From Adiantum capillus-veneris (Eukaryota; Streptophyta; Polypodiopsida; Polypodiales; Pteridaceae), in NCBI GenBank assembly GCA_014529385.2, contig CM043966.1, forward strand, positions 37,667,239 through 37,731,238: a stretch of DNA of 64,000 nucleotides. Direction: 5' to 3'. Below are positions 23,261-33,006 of this stretch, one piece after another. The notes under the pieces are model-generated. The model saw only the letters and a program-made list of their open reading frames with translations, was not told the origin of the DNA and ran no database searches. The position numbers were made by a program, and so were the translations under genes. Within the stretch, counting starts at the first letter, position 1, and each line of letters begins with the position of its first letter.

Positions 23261-23709
23261 TCATCGCCCACCCCGTAGTTGAACATTTATGTTCAACCAC
23301 ACACATGTTTATTGCACCTAAAAAAACTACACCACCAAACTGGCAACCAAAAGCACTCCAAAACCACAACTACATGTACAAAAGTCGTCTCCAGCTACCT
23401 GCATCCTTGTTCAAGCGGGTTGCCCACCCCCCTGTGTTACAACATGGTTACCACCTGGGTCGACACGTGGCTTTGGTCTCACCCGTCCACCTGCAATAGC
23501 CACTCATAATGCTGCATCCCAGCACACAGCCAATCATCCAAATAATATGTCCATGGCATATCTCACTAGCTCCCAATATCCATAGGCATACTGTCCACTT
23601 CTAGAAAACACCACAATACACACTACCACTCTCCGAGTGCACATCATCATTCACACTGAACATACCATGCCCTATATAATGCGAGATCCTCCTCACGCAA
23701 ATCTTGTAC
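23261..23709. other. Noncoding interior of the gag-only element
   Basis: No gene. One perfect inverted repeat, GTTGAACAT-TT-ATGTTCAAC, lies at about 23277-23296. Confidence 0.5.
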
Positions 23710-25510
23710 CTACTCGATAGCCCATTGTAATGTTGTATTTTTAAGCGTACCTTTCAACCACCATATATAAACCTCTTTTAAAAGTTTGGCCCCAACCTGA
23801 GAACCTCTGATGCATGTCATAGAGTGCACTTGTAGCATCAAAAGCTCCATCTTTGGTTCCTTGCTCTCCTCTTTACTTGCCATGCACTCAATTCCAGCAT
23901 CCTCAAGCACTTCTGTACCATCCAACTCATAGGGATCTACTAGCAACTCTTGTAGATCAACCACATGTACGTGCTTGTCAAGCCTCTATTCATCTAGTGG
24001 TGGAAAAAGCACAAAGTCGCCTTTAACCTGCAACCTGGCTAAAGCCTTCTCAACAAGTACTTGTGATTCTTTATCCATTTCACCCATCCAGTCATCAAAC
24101 CCCCAGTCAACTTCATTTTCAATGCATCCCTGCTCAAAAGAACCCGTATCTAAGGCATCTTTAGTGCAGTCCATGGCTAGTTGCAGATGCTCTTCCCTTT
24201 GACGAGCATCCAATACCTCTTGCCTGCCATCTTCTTCAACCTATTATTCTTCCTTAGTCATTGCAGTTCTCTCCTTCTTGGGAAGCCCATGTACCTGTTG
24301 TACAATCACAGCTCCTTGACAAGCATCATCATTGGCATTGTGCCACATAGCATCCTCACCTGCATGTCTTCATTTCCAAGCTCTGACACTCTTACTTGCT
24401 CTTCATTCATAGTGGCAACCACCACATCTTCATGCATATAACAAGGTAGCTTTACCTTTACCAATATCGGCTCTTCAAATAATATCTCCTAGCTGGTATC
24501 TCTATTCTCCTTGCTTAATTCCCAAAAACTCAACCTTGTAGCCTCATCGTCTTCACCATAGGTCGATTTTGCATCAGCACCATCATCCTCTAGCTACTCC
24601 ACAAAAGCTTGAACACCATCCTATCCGCTTTCATCATCAAACCTCAAGCTCTTGACACCTACAACTTAGCCACGACCCGTTACCTTTTCGTACAAGCACT
24701 TCACAAGAACAGGCTTCATCTCTTTTAGCTGCACTTAGCACTTGGCATCTGCTACTTCCTCTGCATACATGCTTTCTTCAACAAAAGGCTTGTCTTCATT
24801 GACAATCTCCTCCACGATTGGCATAGACGCCTTACAAATAGGCAATTACAAAGGAACATAACCGATCAAAGGCCTTACCCTAGGAGGCTCCACACTTCGC
24901 ATACTTGGCATCATCCACGATTGGTCCATTGAACATCCTAACTGTCGCCATAGGCGCATAATCTATAGGCTTTAACAAGCCTAACTCCAGCTTTCTTTTC
25001 ATTTTCTTGCTCTTCTCCTTGGAAACTTTGATAGCCTCGGCATAGCTTCTCGGATCTTCATAGTCAACCTTCTCTCAAACGTACGAACGTAGGCAAGCTA
25101 GGAACTTTCTCTCGCTTGAAGAATTCTGCATTGGCCACTTGGGTGACAGCAACCATATCTCTCCAGCATCCTTCAAATTTATCCACAAAAGTGTCAAAAT
25201 TGTCATCTATATCTTGTTGCAGGCCTTTAATCCTTGCATCTGCTTCACTAGCTGACACCACTCTTCAAAACCTATGTAGAAACCGCTTCAAAAACCAACC
25301 CAATCTTGCTTATTTTCAGCTTTCAAACCATCAAACTAGGCTTTTGCTTTACCTCACAGCACCAATGGCACTGTCTCTAGCTTTTCTTCATCATTACACA
25401 TGTGAAATGATAGCATAAGCAATTCAAAATCTGACAGCCACTCGTCCGCATCTTCATCCCCATTGAAAATCGGGCCAGCACTCTGCCACATTTTCGTTTA
25501 CAAACGCATC
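23710..25510 (-). pseudogene. gag: Retrotransposon Gag of the gag-only element
   Basis: Starts near 25509 with MWQSAGPIFNGDEDADEWL, then SDFELLMLSFHMCNDEEKLE and KAENKQDWVGF. This is the Retrotrans_gag pattern (FxGxxxxxxWL...EEKL...L.L.G.A). DDNFDTFVDKFEGCWRDM and EDPRSYAEAIKVSKEKSKK follow, as in the capsid C-terminus. Downstream the protein becomes acidic and broken, with two longer open pieces (23986-24213, 23710-23964) of unknown role. Several stops and shifts show it is a pseudogene. No zinc knuckle seen. Confidence 0.65.
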
Positions 25511-25999
25511 ACCAGGGAGCAATCAGTGTGCTCCTCAGGGGGGGACCAAAAGATGGAGAGGGGGAATGGGGACACACCCAGCACACAAACATCAGCCCCT
25601 ATATAGCTCAGGTTATTCACAACACCCCTGTCCTCTCAAAACAACCTTCAAAAAAAATAATTTTTACCAATAGAGCCTCTCCTACACTCCACCTAATGCG
25701 ATCACACCAATCTTACCCGCTTCCAGCTCTTCCACATCTCAACACCTCTCTCTCTTTCTCTCTCACATGCACAGAGGGCCCGAGGGGCGCACACGCTCAC
25801 ACACACTGGCAACACACACCCTAGAGACAAGCAAAGAAGAAAGGGGGAAAGGAGGAAGAAACGACACCAAAACTAGCAATGCGAGCTTCTCCTTCAGCCA
25901 AAAACACCATGTACAAGATCCATACACTTTGCTCTAGGCCGCACCATGGCCATCACCACTTTTAACAGAGGGGCGCACACCTCCCTTGAAACTTGACTC
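25511..25999 (-). other. Leader of the gag-only element
   Basis: About 0.5 kb between the right terminal repeat and the Gag start. It is C-rich on the plus strand with CT and CA tracts (near 25745-25815). No gene. Confidence 0.5.
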
Positions 26000-26710
26000 T
26001 GCATTCCGATCATTCACACCCTCAAACATTGAGTCGCAAAAGTGAAAAAAAACCCAATTCGCCTACGTCATAGTTGTTTTTGAGCTTGGCTTAGACGTAT
26101 CCCAGTGTCCACGACTCAGATCAGCGGGCCACAAATTTCAACTATTTCCCACATCGCATGCTTTTCCAAAACCTTGGGAAGTTAAAAAAAACTCTTGTCG
26201 GCGTGCCTACCAAAGTGGCCCAGTGAGCACACAACTAGCCCTCGACAACTTTTCAATTGGCCATAACTTGCCCATTCGGAATTCGATCGATGATAAAAAA
26301 AAACCTGCATATTCCACAGCTCAAGCATTTCATGTCCACCCATACAGATCAGCTATAACCACGTGTCCCCACTTGCTTTGTATGTCGAGGATCTGCAAAG
26401 CATTCTATGTTTGTCCAATCATAACTTTCACACCAGTACTCCGTTTGAGGAGTCGTTTAGACTGGCTTCTAGAGCATCTCTACCACTACATTCCAAAGCA
26501 CCAACTCAGCATCTCGGGCACCTTTACTTGCCACCCCAACTAGAATATTATGGAGCCTTTTTTACCCAAAAATCGCATTAGACATACACTTCCACTATCG
26601 TTTGCCTATCCAGGTCCTCCACATTGTCCTTAGCCCTTTGTCCTGCATCTGCTAGCACCCATAGCCTGGCATAGAGCACTTCCTTGCACATACCAACTTT
26701 GAATGCACCA
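26000..26710 (-). repeat. Right terminal repeat of the gag-only element
   Basis: Direct repeat of 22547-23260, starting TGCATTCCGATC and ending TGCACCA (TG...CA ends). Taken as the 5' LTR. Confidence 0.75.
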
Positions 26711-26711
26711 A

Positions 26712-27112
26712 TGTCTCAAGGAGGAGCTGACAAAAGAAAATCAAGACACCGCTTACTACTACAAAGAAGTTCAAATGCAGTGAACAGTCAATTGCAAGAC
26801 AAACAACAATGGCTAGAAGAGCAGCTAGAAAGAAAGCAACAACAAATGTGAAGTTCGGAGAGTCTTTTGGTGTGGTGATGAATACAGTCTCACAGCAATG
26901 CAAGATGCACCTACCCCGACTTTGACATCATCAACTCCAATGGCTATTTTAGAAGAGTTAAAGGCTACCAAAGAAGAGTTATCTCAAGAAAAATACAACG
27001 GACATTGACAATAGGGCATCGAGCCATTAAAGCTCAAAAATGTAACGAGATCATTCAGCTCAAGGAGCGGTTGGCTAAAACACAAGCTGATTTTGCTGCC
27101 CAAAAAGCAGAA
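26712..27112 (+). pseudogene. Coiled-coil aORF remnant, copy A
   Basis: Shows pieces shared with copy C: QQWLEEQLERKQQQM, and a block near 26905-27000 (ELKATKEELSQEKY) that matches ELKDLKEALAQEKY at 43560. It then has TIGHRAIKAQKCNEIIQLKERLAKTQADFAAQKAEL in an open segment from 27005. Heptad spacing indicates a coiled coil. It stops exactly where the 115-bp LTR fragment begins. Confidence 0.7.
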
Positions 27113-27227
27113 TTGACACCCTATGCTTGCTTCGACGCGCCTGTGGGTCGAGCTTCGTCCTTAGCTGACAAATCTTGTTCGGTGAGTTCTCGTTGTGTTG
27201 ACGTCCGTCGCGACGTATCCGCCAACA
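27113..27227 (+). repeat. Truncated 5' LTR (last 115 bp), copy B
   Basis: Aligns base for base with the last 115 bp of the 3' LTR (40015-40129), from TTGACACCCTATGCTTGC to CCGCCAACA. The rest of this LTR is missing; copy A's aORF abuts it. Confidence 0.92.
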
Positions 27228-27228
27228 T

Positions 27229-27246
27229 TGGCACCGCTGTCGGGGA
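27229..27246 (+). promoter_or_regulatory. Primer binding site, tRNA-Asp-like, copy B
   Basis: TGGCACCGCTGTCGGGGA, one base after the LTR end. It differs at three positions from TGGCGCCGTTGCCGGGGA, the site complementary to plant tRNA-Asp used by Athila-type Ty3 elements. Confidence 0.85.
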
Positions 27247-29330
27247 TGAAAACCCTAGGTAGGTGACCGAAACTAGTCCTTGAGGATAGGGATTCTCTGG
27301 CTTGCCAGAGTCTTATTTTACATTTAGATAGGATCAGAGGGTGGGGGACCCTCTAGGTCTTACGAGGAGTCTAGGGAGCGAGTGTCTAGCCTAAATCCTT
27401 CGACTTAGGTAGTATTAGGTAGGAGAGGAGGAGTTCGAGTGGTAAAGGCGGTGAAAGGATAGCTTGAGAGTCCGGGGAGGCCAGGAAGCAACCGAGACAC
27501 CAAAATCACCATCTCACATGATCAGTAGGAGTAGGGTAAGTAGGACATCATGATTATGATCTGGAGCACTTCATGCATGTTATATTTGCTGTTAGGCTCA
27601 TCAAAGAGCTGTAAAAGACGGAAAAGAGTGTTTAGAAGCTGAATTGAAGTTCAAAAGTTTCTGTGAGTATTTCTGAGAGAGCTGCAGAGCATATGGAGTA
27701 CTTCTGTCAGAAAAAATTTAAATTTTAAGACACTAGACATCCTATGCGTAGCATGTCTCCAGGGGGGTTTTAGCATGGAATTTGGGGAAACTAAGGTCAC
27801 CTGTGTGTTTAGAGGGTGGGTTTCACCCTAGTAACATATAGACTTGAGTGTTTTTCCCTCATTGGATTGCCCAAAAGCTAAAAGGCGGACTCAAAAAATG
27901 TAAAAGTTCAGAAAAGGTTTAACTTGAGAGAAATTTGTATATTTTTGCACTTGTAAGGCATATTGGCACTTTCTAAGAGCATAGGGAAGGCAAAGTAGCA
28001 CTTTAGTCTGAGAAAAGTAGACATCCTACGCGTAGGATGTCTACAGGGTGTTCTAGTGAGAATTTTGAAAATCTGAGTTGACCAGTGTGTTTAGAAGGTA
28101 GCAATTACCCTACATTCACTTGTAAGGGGGAACTTTACCATATCTTGATAGGATAAGGCCAAAAGACGGAAATTGTCAGACATCTTACCCAAATTGGGTC
28201 CAAGGCATTATTTTGAGACCAAAACCATAGGATGTCTTCATGAGCATGATCTACATGATTTATTGAGTGCATGAGAAAGGTTTCATCTCAATTGGGTGAG
28301 AAAATTGGGTTTTAAGCAGACTTTATCATTTTTGACTGAAAAAGGCTAGAATAGCTAAATTTGGGGTCTTTTGAAATCCAAACTAAAATCTAAGCATAGC
28401 ATTGGGGTTGCTGACATCAAGGGGAAGTTGTGGCTCAAGTTTGGAGTCAAACAGAGCACTTAGACATCCTACACGTAGTATATATTCACAATGATTTAGC
28501 ACTCCAAATCCAACTATGAGCATACCAAAGTGATCAACACCTTAAGAGGATTCCGTGGTTTGAATTTGGAGCAATTTTGAGCAGTTAGACATGCTACGTG
28601 TAGTATGTCTAAGGCATGATATTGAAGTCAAAATCTGACTGTGGACATAGCAGGGTGTTGTATAGCCTTAGGCAAGCCTCCTAGTCAATTTTGGTCCAAA
28701 TTGGAGTTGATTTGACTGGTCAGATCAACATCAGGCTACTGGAACAGATTTCTGATCAGTTGACCAGCTTATAGGTGTCCAAATCAAAAAGTGAGAACAG
28801 CTGTGGACTTGGCACATCAAGGGGAATCTATAGTGCAAATTTCAGCCAAAACAGAGCAGGTAGACATACTACGCATAGGATGTCTACAGAGTCTTATTGA
28901 AGTCAAAATCTGACTGTGGACATAGAGTGATGTTCCAATTGACTTAAGAGTTCCAGAACTTCTTTCAGAAGTGAAATTGGACCTTGTTTGACCTTTTGAC
29001 AGAGCAAAGATAGAATTAAGACTTTACCTCTAGACTAACAAACACTCGGGTAAAGTACACAGATTAGCAAACCTAATCAAGAACATCCGAAGTATATAGA
29101 GTACAGTAGTGGTTGAGGTTAACCTCCAGTTATACCAATCATTACTAAGACCACCTCTAACGGTTAAATGCTTTGATTCGATTGCCGAAATTAAACGCTT
29201 GTGTACAAGTATATTCAGCGGCAACGCAAGAAGTTGTGCGAAAACTGATCCCTTGCCAGGTGAGTGGTTGGATTTGTGATAAATTGCATTGTTAAGTTTG
29301 ATGAATTTAAGATCAGGAAGACACATTCCT
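27247..29330 (+). other. Leader of copy B with class-1 palindromes
   Basis: About 2 kb without a gene, homologous to the leader of copy D. Palindromes with arms AGACATCCTAC and GTAGGATGTCT lie at 27735-27758, 28019-28042 (a perfect palindrome extending to 28 bp, 28017-28044), 28463-28486, 28587-28610 and 28862-28885, with a lone right arm near 28228. Main steps are 284, 568 and 275 bp. Text after successive palindromes is repeated (ACCTGTGTGTTTAGAGGGT / ACCAGTGTGTTTAGAAGGT), so this is a diverged tandem array with the palindrome as its best-kept core. 29300-29400 matches the end of the copy D leader. Confidence 0.88.
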
Positions 29331-29579
29331 AGAGACCAAAAAGTGACAAGTGATCAGGGTAGCTTAGTGCTCACTGAGGAGAGTGGATGGCTCGGACCAA
29401 ATTCTACGATTATGTATAAATCCAGAGGAATTCAAGTGTTATCTTAAATAAGCACACATCCAAGATTGTGCATTTCATTGTTCATAATGAAAACACACCA
29501 AAGATTGAAACACTTAGGAGTTTATTGGCCAACTATGTATGCGACACACATGCTTATGTTAACAATTGTATTATATGTA

Positions 29580-30908
29580 GTGCCAAACGACCGGTGGATC
29601 ACGCGACATTGTTTCAGGTAACCATTGCACTTACATGGAGTCAATATATCATTGATTTCTTAACAACAAGGATATTTCCTGAAAACATAACAAAAGCGTG
29701 AAAAAGGGCTATAGAGTTGGAGGCTCGAGACTTTAATTTAATTGGAAATCAACTCTACAAGAGAGGAAAGGACAATCAACTTAGAATCTATGCAAGTGAA
29801 AGTGAATACCTGCTGATTTTAGAATACGCACATGGAGGAATAACTGGAGGCCATTTTTCAGGCGATAAGACAGTTAAAATTGTCTTAACCGCAGGAATAT
29901 GGTGGCCTACATTGCACATGGATGCCGAGGATTTTGTAAAGCGTTGTGATGCATGTCAGCGCACTAAGGTGCCGATAAAGAGAGATGAGATGCCACTACG
30001 ACCAATGATGGGAGCACGGGCATTTGCAAAATGGGGAATTGATTTTGTGGGGCCTATTTCACCCCCTGTATATTGCACCCATACCCAATATATCATTGTG
30101 ACTACGGACTATCTCATAAATGGGCTGAAGCCACAGCAACACAAAAAGCAGACGCAAGAACCACTCCACAATTTTTGTATGAGAATGTCTTTGTACAATA
30201 CAGATTACCAATAGAAATTGTCAGTGATCGAGGAACACATTTTCTTAATGAAGTCATTGAACATCTGCTAGAGGAATTCATGGTCACACATAAGAAATCT
30301 GCTCCATATCATCCACAGGAAAATGGACAAGCTAAGGCCACAAATAAAATCCTATGCACTGTTTTGACTAAAATTGTATTAGAGTCAAGGACCGACTGGG
30401 ATCAACAATTACACTCAATACTATGGGCATACCGGGTAGCTTATAAAACATCTATTGGAACCACACCATACAACATGGTGTTTGGTCTAAACGCTATATT
30501 ACCCATAGAATTTCTAGTTCCAAGTGTACGAGTAGCAAAACGCTTAGAATGGACAGGCCATGAGCTCTCTTCAAGAATAGATGATCTTGAAAAGCTAGAT
30601 GAAATTCGACTAAGAGATGTAGCTTCGATCTATGCTAAAAAGAGAATACAAAAAGAGTTTTTTGACTAGCATGTGCGTACGAAAGAGTTCAAAACAGGTG
30701 ATTATGTACTTGTTTATACTTTGAAGCAACATGCCAAGAAACTTAAAAAGCGAGGGATGGGACCCTTTGTGATTAGTGATTTGTGATTAGGGATGGGACC
30801 CTTTGTGATTAGTGATTTATCACAAAGTGGAGCTATCAAACTTGCTACATTGGTAGGAGGAGAAATGCCAAATTGGATTAGTGGGTGTCGGTTAAAAAAG
30901 TATCATTA
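29580..30908 (+). pseudogene. pol: Ty3/gypsy integrase, copy B
   Basis: Begins in the linker before integrase (YIIDFLTTRIFPENITKA, then a TGA at 29699, KRAIELEARDFNLIGNQLYKRG). The zinc finger is HGGITGGH...CDACQ. The D-D-E core has WGIDFVGPI, IVSDRGTHF and QENGQAKATNKIL; the last block, NGQA.AxNK, is typical of the Tat lineage. A one-base shift near 30110 and a TAG at 30667 break the frame. The C-terminal domain (GDYVLVYTLKQH, GPFVISDL, GGEMPNWISGCRLKKYH) ends at about 30905. A 36-bp in-frame duplication (30754-30789, 30790-30825) adds a TGA. Only a few changes inactivate it. Confidence 0.9.
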
Positions 30909-31954
30909 CCACTAACACAGGATATGCTTCAACAAATCCATCAAGAAAAACAATGGATGAAGGAGAAACAGAGGGTACGAGAAGAAGCACAAGCAGAAGC
31001 AAAAGAACGCATTGCAAAAAGAAGGCTTCTACGACAACAACAACAACAAAGTGAATCACCGTTGCGAATAAATGCTATTCGATTAACGAATTTTGGTGAA
31101 GACACAGGGGAACCAATAAATGTAGTCAAAGTGGGTAGCAATCAAGTTGAATTGACAGCATTGCTTGATTCCGGAGCTCAAGCAATTCTGATCTCTAGTA
31201 AATTATATAAACAGCTCAAGCTCGAAGATCAACTACATCCTACTCAACAAGTGCTGGAAAGTAGTACATCACATTCGCTAGGAACATTGGGCTGGACAAT
31301 ATTGCATGTACAAATACATCAATATGTTTACCCCCACAAGTTTGCCAAGAAACTTAAAAAGCGAGGGATGGGACCCTTTGTGATTAGTGATTTGTGATTA
31401 GGGATGGGACCCTTTGTGATTAGTGATTTATCACAAAGTGGAGCTATCAAACTTGCTACATTGGTAGGAGGAGAAATGCCAAATTGGATTAGTGGGTGTC
31501 GGTTAAAAAAGTATCATTACCACTAACACAGGATATGCTTCAACAAATCCATCAAGAAAAACAATGGATGAAGGAGAAACAGAGGGTACGAGAAGAAGCA
31601 CAAGCAGAAGCAAAAGAACGCATTGCAAAAAGAAGGCTTCTACGACAACAACAACAACAAAGTGAATCACCGTTGCGAATAAATGCTATTCGATTAACGA
31701 ATTTTGGTGAAGACACAGGGGAACCAATAAATGTAGTCAAAGTGGGTAGCAATCAAGTTGAATTGACAGCATTGCTTGATTCCGGAGCTCAAGCAATTCT
31801 GATCTCTAGTAAATTATATAAACAGCTCAAGCTCGAAGATCAACTACATCCTACTCAACAAGTGCTGGAAAGTAGTACATCACATTCGCTAGGAACATTG
31901 GGCTGGACAATATTGCATGTACAAATACATCAATATGTTTACCCCCACAAGTTT
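30733..31954 (+). repeat. 611-bp tandem duplication holding a 36-bp tandem duplication
   Basis: Two near-identical copies (about 30733-31343 and 31344-31954). The join is at GCCAAGAAACTTAAAAAGCG next to CCCCCACAAGTTT. Both copies carry the 36-bp duplication of GGGATGGGACCCTTTGTGAT, so the small one came first. The two copies look identical, so the large duplication is recent. Confidence 0.93.
30885..31397 (+). pseudogene. Protease-like ORF, first (chimeric) duplicate
   Basis: Same protein as 31496-32098 for its first ~150 residues. After VYPHK it runs into the start of the second duplicate and reads integrase text (KLKKRGMGPFVISDL). It lacks the last part of the protease-like domain and is a by-product of the duplication. 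It lies one base back from the integrase frame at A-AAA-AAG (30894-30900). Confidence 0.8.
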
Positions 31955-32098
31955 TATGTGGTTGAGGATGCGAGCACACTACACCCCATGTTGTTGGGAC
32001 AACCATGGCAGAAAGAATATAATGTGCAGATAGATTGGAGTTCAAATACCGTCAGAATTCAACATGCACAAGAACAACAGGTGGTAGCCTTTGATTAG
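31496..32098 (+). CDS. Aspartyl-protease-like protein downstream of integrase
   Basis: Open for 200 codons; no ATG at the start (the track begins at GTG), so it is probably read as an extension of integrase. Residues ~15-60 are a charged, glutamine-rich helix (KEKQRVREEAQAEAKERIAK...QQQQQ). Residues ~85-180 hold the protease-like fold: VELTALLDSGAQAILISSKL with D-S-G-A, and later HKFYVVEDAS...MLLGQPW, comparable to the second hydrophobic-glycine block. Retropepsins process Gag-Pol; whether this copy is catalytic is unknown. Normal Ty3 order puts protease before RT. Copies A and E have the same protein in the same place, so the order is not an accident of copy B. Confidence 0.72.
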   Translation: MSVKKVSLPLTQDMLQQIHQEKQWMKEKQRVREEAQAEAKERIAKRRLLRQQQQQSESPLRINAIRLTNFGEDTGEPINVVKVGSNQVELTALLDSGAQAILISSKLYKQLKLEDQLHPTQQVLESSTSHSLGTLGWTILHVQIHQYVYPHKFYVVEDASTLHPMLLGQPWQKEYNVQIDWSSNTVRIQHAQEQQVVAFD

Positions 32099-32820
32099 AC
32101 AACCCGAAAGAACCCAATAATGGTGCCACAATCAATTGATCAAGAGAAAAATAGATGGGTGCCACTTAACTAGCAAAAGATACCTACGAAGGATACACAA
32201 GAAACAGCCAACTGTCTTCAATCAAAAAATGAGATACCACAGGCGACAAAGAATAGATCAAAGTCAGCAATAAGCAAACAACAAGTATGGGTACAAAAAG
32301 ATCTACGTGAACGAGCCTACAAATCACAGTGCACTAGCAGACAGCCTCCGAAAAACCAAGTTAATCAAACACCAAACAGAGTCATCAAACAGATATGGAT
32401 ACTGAAGAACATGCTTAATCGCCAACTACATGAGAAACGTGTTTGGATCCCAAGGCAATGCTACAGGAACTCCCTTCAGTACAAGCAAAACCAGCAGCCA
32501 GACAAACGACATCGGCAAATCAATCTGTGCGGATGCCGATCAACAAAAAAGCCACCAACACCAAGGACAAGGCAATAAACCTACAAAAGCATCCACAAAA
32601 AAACTCCAAAGGGCAATTAACAAAGAACAAGATTATAGCTACAATAGAAATGACACTTCCATCCACGGAAACAACCACGGCCATATCGACAGTAGCGGCA
32701 ACCCAAGCAACTTTTGCAAAAACGACGATCAAACAAAGAGCTGTAGAGTTACAACTTTTACTTGCAAAGAAAAATCCGCCAACCAAATCAACAACAAACA
32801 GGAAACCTCGACGTTGAATG
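32099..32820 (+). pseudogene. W-motif tail after the protease-like domain, copy B
   Basis: Follows the protease-like ORF through a stop. Peptides QVWVQK, QIWILK and RVWIPR repeat the W-[IV]-x-[KR] pattern of copies A and E. The end, IKQRAVELQLLLAKK (near 32730), matches IKERAIRLQQLL of A. Lysine-, threonine- and glutamine-rich overall; two open frames overlap (32430-32879, 32443-32817), of which 32443 carries the conserved end. Function unknown. Confidence 0.6.
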
Positions 32821-32992
32821 CCAATAAGCATCTTGCTTATTCCCTCCTCTCGCACAGCATTAATTTTTCCATGCATTGACTGAGTATGCATCAAATAGGG
32901 CCACATTACAAGGCCGTGTATTAGCACAATTTTTAACCCATGCATTGCACATATCCCGAGGCAATACCTTGTCGTTCAGGAGGACTCCGACT

Positions 32993-33006
32993 AGGAGAGG
33001 GGGAGG
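32993..33006 (+). promoter_or_regulatory. Internal purine tract, copy B
   Basis: AGGAGAGGGGGAGG at the position of the tracts in A, C and E, but with a less conserved upstream block. Confidence 0.5.

Larger units (their letters stand above)
22547..26710 (-). mobile_element. Gag-only LTR retrotransposon (non-autonomous)
   Basis: Two direct repeats of ~0.71 kb flank 2.7 kb that contains only a Gag-like reading frame on the minus strand. No RT, integrase or protease is visible. It separates the noncoding region of copy A from the aORF remnant, so it inserted in copy A. I could not find a target duplication or a convincing PBS. The type resembles gag-only terminal-repeat elements (TR-GAG). Confidence 0.65.
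19376..27112 (+). mobile_element. Tat-like Ty3 element, copy A, 3' half, interrupted
   Basis: Contains the protease-like remnant and tail (19376-20290), the purine tract (20453-20464), the noncoding region with palindromes (20465-22546), and a piece of the coiled-coil aORF (26712-27112). A gag-only LTR element (22547-26710) sits between the last two. The left end meets copy E head to head near 19.38 kb. The right end is fused to the last 115 bp of an LTR belonging to copy B. Confidence 0.78.

Noticed and set aside
23986-24213. Captured host gene in the gag-only element
   Set aside because: The reading frame continues a Gag-like protein, and I recognise no host domain; evidence is too weak for a capture claim.
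27735-28885. CRISPR array
   Set aside because: The repeats are ~285 bp apart with diverged, related spacers, lie in a plant retroelement leader, and no cas genes are present.
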